64,000 bases of DNA from Heloderma charlesbogerti (Eukaryota > Chordata > Lepidosauria > Squamata > Helodermatidae): NCBI GenBank assembly GCA_026122225.1, contig JANEZZ010001844.1, positions 186,001-250,000 on the forward strand, in the 5' to 3' direction. The translations under genes and the position numbers were made by a program. This document shows, in pieces, positions 21,345 to 34,592 of the stretch (the stretch's first letter is position 1; every line of letters begins with the position of its first letter). A model generated the notes under the pieces. It had not been told where the DNA came from, made no database searches, and saw only the letters and a program-made list of their open reading frames with translations.

Positions 21345-23975
21345 AATCTCATTAGACTGACCTTCTGTCCACTATGGAGATGGCATAGACTATCGTGGTT
21401 TTTCCATCACCAAAATATTGGAACAGTTGGGAAGAGAGCAATAGGTCTTCAAACATGGTGGCTGGGGATAGAAGGAGAATGCTAGAAAGGAAAGAAATGC
21501 CCTTGTCCTCCTCTTCCTCCTCTATGCCTGAGACCAAGCATGTAGATCAATCAATAGCAAAGAGGAACTGTGTGAGTATGAGCTTTAAGATGAGTGATAG
21601 TGGGATGGAACAGAGGCAAAGATGAGGACAGGATTTCCTGTGCTGGAAATGATTTTCCTTTCAAGCCTTTTCCCTCCACCCAAGGGTGGACCTCTTGGAT
21701 CCCAGCTTCCTGTCCTCCACATACATGACCTCTGGATCATGCCTCTAATTTATATGTGTGCGTGCACACGTGCATGCAACTCAGAGATGTCCAAAGTCGT
21801 TTTTTTTAACACTGATGTTTGTGAAATCCTACAAAGCTGACTATCCTAACACAGTCTGGGAATTACTGCTATAAAGTCTTCTTGGTAAAAAGTCCTGGAA
21901 CCAAAGTGTGTATTTTGGAAAGTAATGGTACAAATAGCCATTATTTTCAGAAGCTTAGTTTCTATAAATAAAGTAATTCATATTTTAGGGATTTGGAAAA
22001 GCCAAAGATATCAGTAAAGACTGCTATTTCAACATGCAATTGTCACATATAACAGTTGATGTGTGGGTTGCGTACCATATCCTACATAAAATGCTTTCCA
22101 AGTAGAAAATGTATCTTTGAAAACCCTAAAGTACCCATTAGTAGCCGAGTTAGCTATTACCCAGTTAGCAGATTCTGCTCCATTGCCACGGCCATCTGAC
22201 ATCAACTTGATGTGTGCAGCCTTGGGAGGTTGGAGAAACCCACAATGGATTCAAATGAGTTCTGATTTCTTTGAATCCGACCTGCAGATTCCACAGTGGA
22301 TGGGCTTTTTCCAAGTCATGCCGATTCTGCGGACTTGCAGACCAATTTTTCTTTTTGGGGGGAGTTTATGCTATTTTGCATTAGCGCTAATGTGCACTTG
22401 TGCTAATGTGCATTAGTGCATTTTCACAAATGGGTATTAGCACTACTTTGCATTAGGTAATGAGCAAACAGAATTATATTCTGGTCTAAAAACTCAAATT
22501 CTGTCAATGAGTGGACAACGGAATGAAAGATGTCTGACAATCTGCAAAACACAGACATAATGGATTTAACAAAATCCATACATCCCTACTGCAGCCATGC
22601 AACTCAATGCTGGGCTGGCCCAATTCAGCTTAGTCGATTTTACATTTTGATACTGAAATGTCAGTGTATGGTGCTTCAGTATCACCAGGTCTTTTTGGAT
22701 GCAGAATCCTGAAGGAACTAAAGCTATATTTCAGTATGCACCATGTACGTTTTTAAGAACTACATTCATTGACAGGGTATGATGAGAGCAGATATGGCTG
22801 AGGAGACCATGTTTGATTACTCAGCCCTAATTTCTTCATCCTATTGATATCTCAAAGGACATTTACTTATTTGAGTTCACCATGCAAAATAACAGAGTAT
22901 CTTCAGTGCTGATAGAGTGTTCTTTTGCATGTCTGTTGGCAACCGCTCAGGCACAAGCTAAAAAGCATTGTTCATGATGGCTGTACTACATTGACAGCTT
23001 GCAAGGGTCTTCCTAGCCTCCCCAGCAACAACATGAGAAATGTATGCTGTTTTATTCCACCCTTTGCTCTATCTTACGTCAAAAATGAAAGTGGCCTTTC
23101 AGAAATGCCAACGGCTGGCCTCACATAGCCTTTAATATTTGCCTTCTGTCTGCTTTGTGGGAACAGAAGGGAGGCATCTACTCATTGTTGGCATTTTCTG
23201 CACCAAATATCAGTATTTTATTCACCAGCATGCTTCATTTCCGTAATTTGATTCAGCCATCTCTTCTCATTCTGCTTACTTTATACTTGCAAATTGATGG
23301 AATTCATGTATGCTGGGTGAACAGAAGCCAAATCCCACAGGCATCGATGCCTTATAGACAAGCCTTCTGAGTGAACCACAGATACTTATGGAATTGAGAG
23401 ATTGGGTTATGGTGCAGTAGCAACCTTGGCACAGTTGCACTGGTATCCTGTGCATGGATGATGGCATGGCTCCCTTACATTACAGAAGAGGATTTATGAT
23501 ACCATTGGGCATGAATAATTGCGGGAATAAATGTTAATTGTACTGGAAAGGTATTCTAAATGACCTGTTTCAGTCCAGGGATTTCACATAACTGTATACT
23601 GAATCTTTTGTTCTTTCCTGACTTTTCTCATGCAAATCCACTAACACTCATTTCACTTCTTGAAAGGGGGATGTTCCTTTACTTCAAACACTGTTCAAGA
23701 CTCTCTGTACCTCTCAATGTTTGTTTCTGGAACAGAAGATGATCACCTAAGTCAATGGCCCTGTTCCTCAATGGCAATAGACTTCTCACACTTCCCTTCT
23801 ACTCTGTGAATCCTGGTAGCCTCTCTGCACTGGGCAAAAGTGGAACTGAAGATTTCATGTCTTTCCTGTGTAATGATGCAATTCCTGTAGGAAATAGGGT
23901 TGGGGTCTTTTGTTTACCAGTTTAATTCATTTCTACCTCTATAAGGAATTAGGTTTGATATCTGCAAGGACCTAC
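21345..23975. other. Repeat-poor non-genic stretch
   Basis: A small patch of TGCATTAGCGCTAATGTGCA-type alternating sequence lies at 22375-22455. Otherwise I see no transposon ends, RNA genes or domain-bearing frames in 2.6 kb. Frames such as 22117-22416 and 23155-23370 are unsupported. Confidence 0.4.
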
Positions 23976-24115
23976 AGCAGGGGTGGGCAACCTCTGTTCT
24001 TCCCAATGTTTTGGCCCACAACTCCTGTCAGCCCCAGCCAGCATAGCCAATGGTGAGGGATGATGGGAGTTGCAGGACAAAACTTCTGCAGGGCCCCAAG
24101 TTGCCCACCCCTGAA
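23976..24115. repeat. Family A palindromic MITE, copy 3
   Basis: 'CAGGGGTGGGCAACCTCTGT' with 'CACAACTCCTGTCAGCCCC' on the left answers 'GATGATGGGAGTTGCAGGAC' and 'GTTGCCCACCCCTG' on the right. Both arms are well kept. Confidence 0.7.
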
Positions 24116-24345
24116 CAGCGATGGCCCAAAGCTACAAGGCTTCTGAGAGGTCACAGTCTCGCATACTGTGTGCTCATTTCCATTAATAAGAGATGGTAAG
24201 GAAGGCATGGATGTGCTTGCTTGAATACCAGAGGCTATGAACCCCCAGATAACTGCTTGAAATGGACAAGAAACTTCCTTTTGATGGCTGCAGTAATTAT
24301 TCATCTGGATCTGTACACTTATTGGGAAATTTTACTGAAAGCTAT

Positions 24346-24560
24346 GGGCAGTATCCAATGTCACATGAGCACTAACATAAATGACATTGGACTAGTGTAA
24401 GGGACCTCTAGCGCAGCACCAATAGCATTAGCTGGCATGATGGATTTTCCAGGGAATCATGTTGTACCAGCTAAAGCCTTTAGCTGGCGTTGCACTAGAG
24501 GCCCCTTACGCTAGTGCAACATAATTTACATTAGCACACATATTGTATTGGATATGGCCC
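24346..24560. repeat. Family D palindromic MITE, copy 1
   Basis: Ends are GGGCAGTATCCAATG and ATTGGATATGGCCC. Inside, 'ACTAGTGTAAGGGACCTCTA' is mirrored by 'CACTAGAGGCCCCTTACGCT'. The same architecture recurs at 49753-49961. Confidence 0.6.
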
Positions 24561-24854
24561 TATATTCCAAAATTCTCAGTTTTCAAGTGTTTAAACAGTA
24601 GTAAATGAATATATCGTTTCAGTTATCTTTCCTATATGCTTCATCTTTTATTTCCTAATAAATAACTTTTGATAATTTCCAGTTTTGCCTGTGAAGTTTT
24701 AAAAACTGGCCTAATTTTTAAAAGTCTTGCCTAACTATTGGTACCATAGTGTGGTGATCCATTTTTTTTAATGTATATGGGAGAAGGAAAAATCTGTAAG
24801 CCAGAAGAGGGATGCCTTGCTTTCTCAGATCCTATGCCCATTTTCTTTTGGTTT

Positions 24855-24935
24855 TAATTTTTGTGAACTGGCCAGAGAGCTTTGGCTATTGGGCTGTATA
24901 GAAATAAAATAAATAAAATAGAAATAAAATGAAAT
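24855..24935 (+). mobile_element. L2-type LINE 3'-tail fragment
   Basis: 'GAACTGGCCAGAGAGCTTTG' then 'GGGCTGTATAGAAATAAAAT' and AAATA repeats match the L2-style terminus. It is very short and lies just left of the BovB insertion site. Confidence 0.4.
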
Positions 24936-24992
24936 ATTCTTAATGCAGCTCCACCTTTGCCTACCTGCCTGGATGCATTAAACACTAGGTGG

Positions 24993-27900
24993 TTGTTGTT
25001 CATTCGTTAAGTTGTGTCCGACCCTTCGTGACCCCATGGACCATACCATGCCAGGCCTTCCTGTCCTCCGCTCTCTCCTGGAGTGTGCTCAAGTTCATAT
25101 TCATTGCATCGGTGATGCTATCTAGCCATCTCATCCTCTGCCGTCCCCTTCTCCTTTTGCCTTCAGTCTTTCCCAGCATCAGGGTCTTTTCCAGGGAGTT
25201 TTCTCTTCACATTAGGTGGCCAAAATATTTGAGCTTCAGCTTCAGTATCTGTCCTTCCAATGAGCACTCAGGGTTGATTTCCTTTAGGATTGAGTGATCT
25301 GACCTCCTTGCAGTCCAGGGGACTTGTAAGAGTCTTCTCCAGCACCACAGTTTGAAAGCATCAATTCTTTGGCGCTCAGCCTTCCTTATAGTCCAGCTCT
25401 CACAGCCATACGTTACTACTGGGAAAATCATAGCTTTGCCATTGTTGGCAAGGTGATGTCTCTGCTTCTGACTATGCTGTCTAGGTTTGCCATAGCTTTC
25501 CTCCCAAGAAGCAAGCATCTTTTAATTTCATGGCTACAGTCACCGCCTGCGGTGATCTTGGAGCCCAAGAAAATAAAATCTGTCACTGCTTCCATTTCTT
25601 CCCCTTCTATATGCCAGGAAGTGATGGGGCCAGATGCCATGATCTTAGTTTTTTTAATGTTGAGTTTCAGACCAGCTTTTGCACTCTCCACTTTCACCCT
25701 CAACAACAGGCTCTTTAGATCCTCTTCGCTTTCTGCCATTAGGGTGGTATCGTCTGCGTATCTGAGGTTGTTGATAATTCTCCCGGCAATCTTAATTCCG
25801 ACCTGTGATTCATCCAGCCTGGCGTTTCTCATGATGTACTCTGCATATAAGTTAAATAAGCAGGGCGACAACATACAGCCTTGTCGTACTCCTTTCCTAA
25901 TTTTGAACCATCGGTTGTTCCATGTCCGGTTCTTACTGTTGCTTCTTGACCCTCGTACAGGTTTCTCAGGAGACAGGTAAGGTGGTCTGGTACTCCCATC
26001 TCTTTAAGAATTTGCCAGAGTTTGTTGTGATCCACACAATCAAAGGCTTTAGTGTAGTCAATGAAGCAGAAATAGACGTTTTTCTGGAATTCTCTTGCTT
26101 TCTCCATGATCCAGCGAATGTTGGCGATTTGATCTCTAGTTCCTCTGCCTCTTCGAAACCCAGCTTGTACTTCCGGTATTTCTTGGTTCACATACTGCTG
26201 AAGCCTAGCTTGTAGGATTTTGAGCATTACCTTGCTGGCATGTGAAATGAGTGCAATTGTGCGGTAGTTTGAACACTCTTTGGCATTGCCCTTCTTTGGA
26301 ATTGGAATGTAAACTGACCTTTTCCAGTCTTGTGGCCACTGTTGAGTGTTCCAGATTTGTTTGCATATTGAGTGCAGCACTTTAACAGCATCAATCTTTT
26401 AGGATTTTAAATAGCTCAGCTGGAATACTGTCATCTACGCTAGCTTTGTTGTTACTAATGCTTCCTAAGGCCCACTTGACTTCACTCTCAAGGATGTCTG
26501 GCTCAAGTTCAGTGACCGCACTATCATGGCTATCAGGGACATTCAGATCTTTCCTGTATAGTTCTTCTGTGTATTCTTCCCACCTCTTCTTAATCTCATC
26601 TGCTTCTGTTAGGTCCCTGCTTTCTTTGTCCTTTATCATGCCCGTCTTTGCACAAAATGTTCCCTTGATATCTCTGATTTTCTTGAAGAAGATCTTCCTT
26701 TGAGAGTCTTTCCCATTCTATTGTTTTCCTCGATTTCTTTGCATTGTTCATTTAAGAAGGCCTTCTTGTCTCTCCTTGTTATTCTCTGGAACTCTGCATT
26801 CAGTTGGATATATCTTCCCCTTTCTCCCTTGCTTTTCACTTCCCTTCTTTCCTCAGCTACTTGTAAAGCCTCATCAGACAGCCACTTTGCTTTCTTGCAT
26901 TTCTTTTTCTTTGGGATGGATTGAGTTGCTGCCTCCTGAACAATGTTACGGACCTCCGTCCATAGTTCCTCAGGCACTCTGCCTATCAGGTCTAATCCCT
27001 TAAATCTATTCCTCACCTCCACTGTATATTCATAAGGGATATGATTTAGGTCATACCTGAATGGTTTAGTGGTTTTCCCTATGTTCTTCAATTTAAGCCG
27101 AAATTTTGCAATACGAAGCTCATGATCTGAGCCACAGTCAGCTCCAGGTCTTGTTTTGACTGACTGTATAGAGCGTCTCCATCTTTGGCTGCAAAGGACA
27201 TAATCAATCTGATTTCGATATTGACCATCTGGTGATGTGCATGTGTAGAGTCGTCTCTTGTGCTGTTGGAAAAGAGTGTTTGCTATGATCAGCATGTTCT
27301 CTTGGCAAAACTCTATTAGCCTTTGTCCTGCTTCATTTTGTACACCAAGGCCATGCTTGCCTGTTATCCCGGTGACTTCTTGACTTCCTACTTTAGCATT
27401 CCAATCCCCTATGATGAAAAGGACATCTTTTTTGGTGTTGTTCTAGAAGGTGTTGTAGGTCTTCATAGAACCAATCAACCTCAGCTTCTTCGGCCTCAGT
27501 GGTTGGGGCATAGACTTGAATTACTGTGATGTTGAATGGTTTGCCTTGGATTCATACTGAGATCATTCTGTCATTTTTGAGATTGTACCCCAGTACTGCT
27601 TTTCCCACCCTTTTATTGACTATGAGTGCTACTCCATTTCTTCTAAGAGATTCTTGCCCACAGTAGTAGATATGATGGTCACCTGAATTAAATTCGCCCA
27701 TGCTTGTCCATTTTAGTTTGCTGATTCTCAAGATGTCGATGTTCAATCTTGCCATCTCATGTTTGACCACCTCCAGCTTACCTTGATTCTTTGATCTTAC
27801 ATTCCAGGTTCCTAAACAATATTGTTCTTTACAGCATCGGACTTCCTTTTCACCACCCCTCATCCACAGCTGAGTGTCCTTTCGGCTTTGGCCCAGCCGC

Positions 27901-28201
27901 TTTACTCTTTCTTGCGCTACTTGGAAATACCCTCTGCTCTTTTCCAGTATTATATTGGACATCTTCCAACTGAGGGGCTCATCTTCCGGTGTCATATCTT
28001 TTAGCCTTGTGATACGTTCCATGGGGTTTTCTTGGCAAGGATACTGGAGTGGGTTGCCATTTCCTTCTCCAGTGGACCACATTTTGTCAGAAGTCTCCGC
28101 CATGACCTGTCCGTCTTGGTTGGCCCTGCACGTCATAGCTTATGGCTTCACTGAGTTACACAAGGCCCTTCGCCACAACAAGGCAGTGATCCATGAAGAG
28201 G
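24993..28201 (-). mobile_element. RTE-BovB LINE, near full length, with TSD
   Basis: A 3209-bp RTE-BovB in - orientation is framed by a 13-bp duplication, AAACACTAGGTGG (24980-24992) and AAACAATAGGTGG (28202-28214), one mismatch. It starts with the BovB 5' leader. The endonuclease reads 'LGTWNVRSKNQGKLEVVKHE' near 27830-27770 and 'DCGSDHELRIAKF' near 27120. RT carries 'FCFIDYTKAFDCVDHNKL' near 26065 and 'RYADDTTLMAESEEDL' near 25760. The 3' end matches the copy at 10087-11428. The ORF is split by an in-frame stop near 27553 and several frameshifts (about 27300, 26640, 26390, 25850, 25450), so it is inactive. All domains survive, which suggests moderate age. Confidence 0.95.
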
Positions 28202-28314
28202 AAACAATAGGTGGACTAAGGATCAAAACCCTGATTTAATAATCCCTTGAGCTTGAAATGAAGTTTCTGAATTCATCCTAAGTAAAGTCCAACTGAATTC
28301 AATGAAACTTTATC

Positions 28315-28412
28315 CCATGTACCCATAGGATAGCAGCCTTAGGGTGGGAGTAAGTCCTATTGAACTCTATGGTGCTTACTTCTGAGTAGACATGTATAGG
28401 ATTGTGCTGTCA
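28315..28412. repeat. Family B short palindromic repeat
   Basis: 'CATAGGATAGCAGCC' and 'GTAAGTCCTATTGAACTC' on the left answer 'GTGCTTACTTCTGAGTAGAC' and 'TATAGGATTGTGCTG' on the right. Other copies lie in intron 1 (30376, 31590, 35562, 55700). Confidence 0.55.
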
Positions 28413-28432
28413 AAAAAAAAATCCATGCTCTA

Positions 28433-28575
28433 ATACAGCCTTCCCCAATATGGTGCCCTCCAGATGTTTTGGACCTTAACACCCCTCAGTCTCAGCCACC
28501 ATGGCCAATGGTCAGGAATGCTGGGAGTTGTAGTCTAAAACATCAGGAAGACATCAGGCTGAGGAAAGCTGCTCT
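28433..28575. repeat. Family A palindromic MITE, copy 4
   Basis: 'TTCCCCAATATGGTGCCCTC' at the left end, 'GAATGCTGGGAGTTGTAGTC' in the right arm, closing with 'CAGGCTGAGGAAAGCTG'. It lies 1.4 kb upstream of the MAPKAPK2 start codon. Confidence 0.65.
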
Positions 28576-28901
28576 AACATCTAACCTGTTTTGATCTATG
28601 CAGGCAAAGCATAGGTTGGAGTTGTGTTTCCAGACCGGAAAACTCTTGGCTCAGGCTCCCTTCAAATTATCACAGCTGTCAGTGCAAAGTCTGCTATAGC
28701 TGTTGCCATGGGCCTGGGCTAGTATTTTATGGAGGTTCAATGGAACTTTAATCAGTCGCAGGATTGAGATCTTCCAGATCTTAAAATGGACTTCTTTTAA
28801 AGTCCATATGTGCGTAGGGCTGTCACCCTGTTTTCTGGCTGTACTTTCCTTGCATCTCCACATCTGTCAGGAAGGTGATGGATAAGGATCAAAAAACAAA
28901 G

Positions 28902-28986
28902 GGTTGTATCCAATGTTAGTCTAACTTAAGTCCCATTCAGTTCTATGGATCTACTCTAAATAGGACTAAAATTGGATACAACCCAA
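28902..28986. repeat. Short perfect-ended palindrome (85 bp)
   Basis: The ends GGGTTGTATCCAAT and ATTGGATACAACCC are exact inverse complements. The interior has 'AACTTAAGTCCCATTCAG' and 'ATGGATCTACTCTAAATAGG', linking it to families B and D. It sits about 1 kb upstream of MAPKAPK2. Confidence 0.65.
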
Positions 28987-29239
28987 AGACCTGAAATCAA
29001 CCCCCCCTCCCAGTCCTTGAGGTGTTTCATGATAAGAAAGGCTTTGTTACTAGAGCGCTAATAAAAAACCCAAAACTATTACCCAAAACTATTATTCAGT
29101 TACTGCGATAAGATCAAGTGTTTCTGCCCAGCACAATCCACTTTTCCCGTCCACGTTTGCTCACCTGCCACATTCAGAGGAGCCCCTGCTTTAGATCACC
29201 CCGTGTTTAAAAACCCGGGATGCAAGCTTTCAAGTCACA

Positions 29240-30315
<1,076 letters not shown>

Positions 30316-30375
30316 TGAAAAAAAAAAAAAAGTTTTATCGGTGCTCTGGGACGAATCCAGAAAGTTAAGTTTCTA

Positions 30376-30440
30376 TTAGGCTGCAGCCCTAAAAGTACGT
30401 GGGACTTACTTCGGAGTAAACGCGGTTAGGATCGGGTTTC
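30376..30440. repeat. Family B fragment near exon 1
   Basis: 'GGCTGCAGCCCTAAAAGTA' and 'GGGACTTACTTCGGAGTAAA' are one arm of the family B palindrome, 140 bp after the exon 1 donor. A second fragment ('CTAGAAGTAAATCCTCTTG', 30862-30890) follows. Confidence 0.5.
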
Positions 30441-31314
30441 GTAAGGCCCTCTGGAAGGAGCGTTTCTAGACCTTGCGCGTTCTAGATGGACCGGTGTAGA
30501 ACAATAAAACTTGTTCCGTGTCAGTGCGTGACGTCTGTCTATCGGGGGCGGTTGATCGTCGTGGGTATTGAGTCTAGTTTAATCCCCACACAATGATCGA
30601 AGTTAGAACGGGGGCGCTCTTTTATGGCCTGTAAAAAGTTCACCACTTACTCACCGTTGGAAACTTCTGTGTCCCCCCCCCCCGCCCGCCTCTTATCTAA
30701 GGGAAGGGGCTGTTGATGATGTAATCCCACGGTGGATTTTTCTGTTCCTCCTAACCAACATCACCCTTAAGCAGATTCAGCATTTGAACAAACCAGGAGT
30801 TCCCCAAGGGGGATCCCCACAGAAGCCCAAAGAGCGTTTTAAGCTGCCATCCTAGACTCGTTTACCTAGAAGTAAATCCTCTTGAACTCAATGGGGCGTC
30901 GTTTGGAATAGGAACGCATATATAGTCAGCCTTGTAAATATAGGCTGGGGGCATTTGATCCTTTTCTCTCCCTCCCCCCCCCGGTTCTTTTCAAGGAGTT
31001 GTAGTGTGTTTTGTGACCAGTCGTTTCCTAGGAGCCAACGATCAGAGGTCGGACGGTGTATTTGCTGCGGGCCGCTGCTGCAATCTCTTGCGTATGCCGA
31101 ATCTTTTCTAGCTCTCCATGCCCGAGGTGGGGGGTAAATAAAAAAAAGAGAGCGTTGCGTGGGCAGCAGCTGCTGAGGTCGCTTGAGACACCACCAGTCC
31201 AGCAGAGTGTGATTCGGTTGGAAATGAAATTCCCTTGTGGCTTGCACATATAGACATCACCCTCATTCACAGGCAGTTAATTTTGGCCCCAGTGGGTTCC
31301 CTCTTTCCCCTCCT

Positions 31315-31335
31315 CACCCCACCCCACCCCACCCC
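31315..31335 (+). repeat. (CCCCA)n microsatellite
   Basis: Four tandem CACCC units in a C-rich stretch. It is short and unremarkable. Confidence 0.7.
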
Positions 31336-31589
31336 ATTCATGTAAAGTCCCATTTCTGGGCAACGCCTCCCAAGCGGTTCAGGAGAAAGTTCCTGGAATT
31401 TAGAGAATCGGTTAAGTTTCGCCATCGTCTCATAACTGCCTGGGGCCTGCCACTCTCTCCCTCTCCCCCCCGCGCCGCCCCAAGACGCTTGAATAAAGGG
31501 AAGGGGAGGAACTGGGCACGACGTGAAATTGACCAGCAACACGTTTCTGTTTGACAGTAAAAGGAATGTGTTATCTGGGGGGCGGGTAA

Positions 31590-31708
31590 GGCGCAATCCT
31601 ATGCATGTTTGGACAGGGAGAAGTCCTCCAATTCTCATGGCTGGCTGGAGGGATATTGGGAGTTGTAAGACTTTTTTCTGTCTAAATATGCATAGGATTG
31701 CGCTCTTA
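31590..31708. repeat. Family B palindrome, full copy
   Basis: 'GCGCAATCCTATGCATG' at the left end and 'ATGCATAGGATTGCGC' at the right end are inverse complements. This is the best-preserved ends pair of the family in the window. Confidence 0.65.
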
Positions 31709-32095
31709 ATGACACACCTTCTCCTAAACCTGGTAATCTGTTCACTGAAGGCTCCGAAAGGGAAGGGACTTCAAAAACAAAACCCCCCATATAATAAATG
31801 AACCTCTTACTAAAGAAAATGGAGACTCTCTTAAACTGTCATCTTAACGTGTATGTTGACGGCTCACGTGTCTCTCCACTCGGACAATGGGAGCCGAGCT
31901 TAAGGTGGTTTGACTTTCTTGATGCCTCCGATGGGGTCCTTTTATTGTGAATGCTTCCCAAGGTGCTTTCACACATTTACGCTGACTAAAAGCACCTTTG
32001 GGGAGCCTCTCCTGTGTGTGTGTGTGTAAGAAAATGTGAATCTGTGTGGGTATAAAGCAGAAGAGAGCCTTTTAAAATTTCAGTGTACATTCAGA

Positions 32096-32215
32096 CCCAG
32101 GGGTTAGGCAACCTGGTACCCTCAAAATGGTTTGGATTACAACTACCATATGCCCAAGCCAGCATGGCCAATGATCAGGGATTGTGGGAGTTGTGACTGG
32201 ATTGCCTACCTCTAT
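32096..32215. repeat. Family A palindromic MITE, copy 5
   Basis: 'GCAACCTGGTACCCTC' and 'GGATTACAACTACCATATG' on the left; 'GATCAGGGATTGTGGGAGTT' and 'GGATTGCCTACC' on the right. Confidence 0.6.
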
Positions 32216-32583
32216 TCTAGCCAATGTAGGTATGAGAGTATTTTCACCCATGACATTAAAAGCACCTCTTTTTCCTGTAAAGTGGGTGTAAAAACTACCT
32301 TAGTGAGGATGTGTGCCCAGTGTCAAAATGCCCCATTTTGTTTCCTACCCCACATTTCCACCATTCATGGTTTCATAAATGCAGCGTGCAAGAGGCTCAG
32401 AGATTTGTCTACTGTTTTGTGTAAAAACCCCTTTGCATTCAAATAATTTCAGAGCAGCGTCACTTGCTAAAACGTGCCAACATTTTAATTATTTTTATTG
32501 TAGTTCATTGTGCCAAGTGCCTATCGGAAATCTCTCCTTTTGAGTTTAAAGGGTACATCTTACAGATGGGAACTAAGGCAAAA

Positions 32584-32717
32584 TGTGTGTGTGTGTGTGT
32601 AAGCCATCCTTCCCCAACCTGGTACCCTCCACATGGGTTTGGATCACAACTCCTATCATCTGATGGGGAGATGCAGTCCAAAAACATCTGGAGGGCACCA
32701 GGCTGGGGAAGACAGGT
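32584..32717. repeat. Microsatellite plus family A MITE, copy 6
   Basis: A (TG)n run at 32584-32600 directly precedes 'CTTCCCCAACCTGGTACCCT', 'GGATCACAACTCCTATCATC' and the right arm 'ATCTGGAGGGCACCAGGCTG'. The central part of the palindrome is deleted. Confidence 0.6.
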
Positions 32718-32847
32718 TTGTTTTACTCCACAAGAAGCAAAGCCACCTGGAGGGTGATGAGAGATTTGAACTTGGGACTTCCTGCTCTGGATTCGTCTGG
32801 ATTCGTCTACTCCATCACCTGGCACTGGCTATTCAGAAAGGCCCACA

Positions 32848-32960
32848 TGGTATAGAAGGTCAGACTTAGACTGGGGAGGCCTGCATTTAAATCCCTGCTT
32901 GGCCATGATAGGCTGACCTTCAGCTAGTTTCTCTTTCTCAGAATATTGTATTTCAACAGC
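32848..32960 (+). mobile_element. CORE-SINE/MIR-like remnant
   Basis: 'GTCAGACTTAGACTGGGGAG', 'TTTAAATCCCTGCTTGGCCA' (B-box area) and 'GACCTTCAGCTAGTTTCTCT' follow the order of MIR-type SINEs and of the better copy at 58308-58534. Old and without clear ends. Confidence 0.45.
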
Positions 32961-33231
32961 TAAAGCAACTTTGTAAATAAGACTACACAAGTTACTGGCC
33001 CACAACATTTTTCACAAATTTTCCTGCCCACACTTATTGGGTGAGTGGCTTTTTAGTAGCTTGAGCTAAAAGGCAATATTTTCAGTGGGTAGCTGAGCAC
33101 TGATTTATAAGTTATGGTTTTGTTTTTGTGAATTGAGAGCTGGCAGAATGAAGTGGGAATGAGCTGGCAGAACCCTGAAGTCATAGAATGGACATACCAC
33201 CTTAGAGGGCAAGATCAGTTTTGAATCCTCC

Positions 33232-33310
33232 CCTACATTTATTTATTATAATACATTTATATTGCTTGAAATATTAAAATCCCTAAGCGGTTCATAATGT
33301 AAAAAACCCA
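33232..33310 (-). mobile_element. L2-type LINE 3' tail fragment
   Basis: 'ATTTATTTATTATAATACAT' then 'CCCTAAGCGGTTCATAATG' is the reverse of an L2-type terminal segment with an AATAAA-type tail. Confidence 0.4.
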
Positions 33311-33714
33311 AACTAACTAATCCAAAACACCTCCTTAAAAGTAGAAAAGTAGCACATGAGTGAGTGGATTAGGACAGAGCCCATCTCCCTGATCTGATTT
33401 CTTTTTTACTTACAGGGAGTTCTTTTAATGGGGGATTACTTGTTAATTGGTATTGCTTTTTAAATTGATAATGTATCACCTTTGTTTATGGTTAAATTTG
33501 AGTGATTTTACGTTTTATACGTAAATTTGAGTGATTTTACATTTTATTTTTTTATGTTGGAGGCTGCTTCGACCCTAAAAACTTAAACACACAAATATAA
33601 AACGGCATTTTTCATCTGAGCCCGAAGTTGAACTGCCCACTGTTAAGCCTCAGCATTCCAGCACCTCATTCTTAGGCATAGATCATCCCTCCTACAGTTG
33701 ATCCAGGGTTAGGA

Positions 33715-33810
33715 AATCCCAGTTTCCTTATCTATGAAATAGAAATAATGCAAACCTGCCTTGCAGGGCTCGTCTTGACCTCCCTCTTGACATTGATTTG
33801 AAAGCTTTAT
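33715..33810 (+). mobile_element. CORE-SINE/MIR-like 3' fragment
   Basis: 'CAGTTTCCTTATCTATGAAA' and 'AAACCTGCCTTGCAGGGCTC' match the conserved 3' half of MIR-like SINEs. The tRNA head is not seen. Confidence 0.45.
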
Positions 33811-34329
33811 ATTATGCATGGCTGACCTCCAGTGGAAATATTGCAGAAGCCAAAACCTTCACATGCATCTGAATGATCTCATAATACTTTGCATAAATCT
33901 CAAAGTTTATTTTGTTATTTGTTTTGAAATGTGCCTTCTCATCTCTAGCATTTTAGGTGGTAATTCTACATCTGCTGTCTCTTCCTTTCTCACTTCAGAA
34001 GTTATTGGGTGTGTGAGGATGGTATGCAGTTTGCAACATACTACTGAGAGTAAGATGCTGGCTTTTGTGGCAGTTACATATCATTAGGGTGTGTCCTTAT
34101 GAACCTTCATTATGATAAAACATCAAATGTAAACCAACCACAAACAAAACCATAAAGTATCAACAAAACTCAAGCCTGCAATCTCATGAGATAACTTAAC
34201 TTAAAAGAATGGAGAGGAGAACTCATAGAATCCACCATTAAGAAAATGGTATTAACTTTAATTGATATTTTTTCATGTGGCTTCTCATATAACACCCTTT
34301 TAAATAATGGTTAAGGGAATGTGGACTTT

Positions 34330-34470
34330 AGAATGGGTGGGGAACATGTGGCCTTCCAGATGTTGTCAGGCTACAATTCTCAGCGTTCTTGATTATTAGC
34401 CATGCTGGCTGGGCCTGAAGGGAGCAACATCTAGTAACATCTGGAGGTCCACATCTTCCCCACCCCTGCT
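34330..34470. repeat. Family A palindromic MITE, copy 7
   Basis: 'GGGTGGGGAACATGTGGCCT' on the left, 'ACATCTGGAGGTCCACATCT' and 'CCCCACCCCTG' on the right; the middle is decayed. Confidence 0.65.
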
Positions 34471-34547
34471 TCAGAAGGACAAAATCTAGTCTGACAAATC
34501 TATGGAATGTTACTCATACAAGACCATCCTGGTTTCCAAGTGTACGT

Positions 34548-34592
34548 TACAGTGCAATTCTATACATGTCTACTCAGAAGCAGCAATGTGGG
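34548..34592. repeat. Family B fragment
   Basis: 'GTGCAATTCTATACATGTCT' and 'ACTCAGAAGCAG' form one arm only. Confidence 0.4.

Noticed and set aside
22375..22455. Possible regulatory array of TGCATTAG repeats
   Set aside because: It looks like a short alternating simple-sequence patch; nothing links it to a promoter or gene.
25428..26380. Host gene with reverse transcriptase domain
   Set aside because: All RT frames belong to the BovB element framed by its own TSD, and they are frameshifted.
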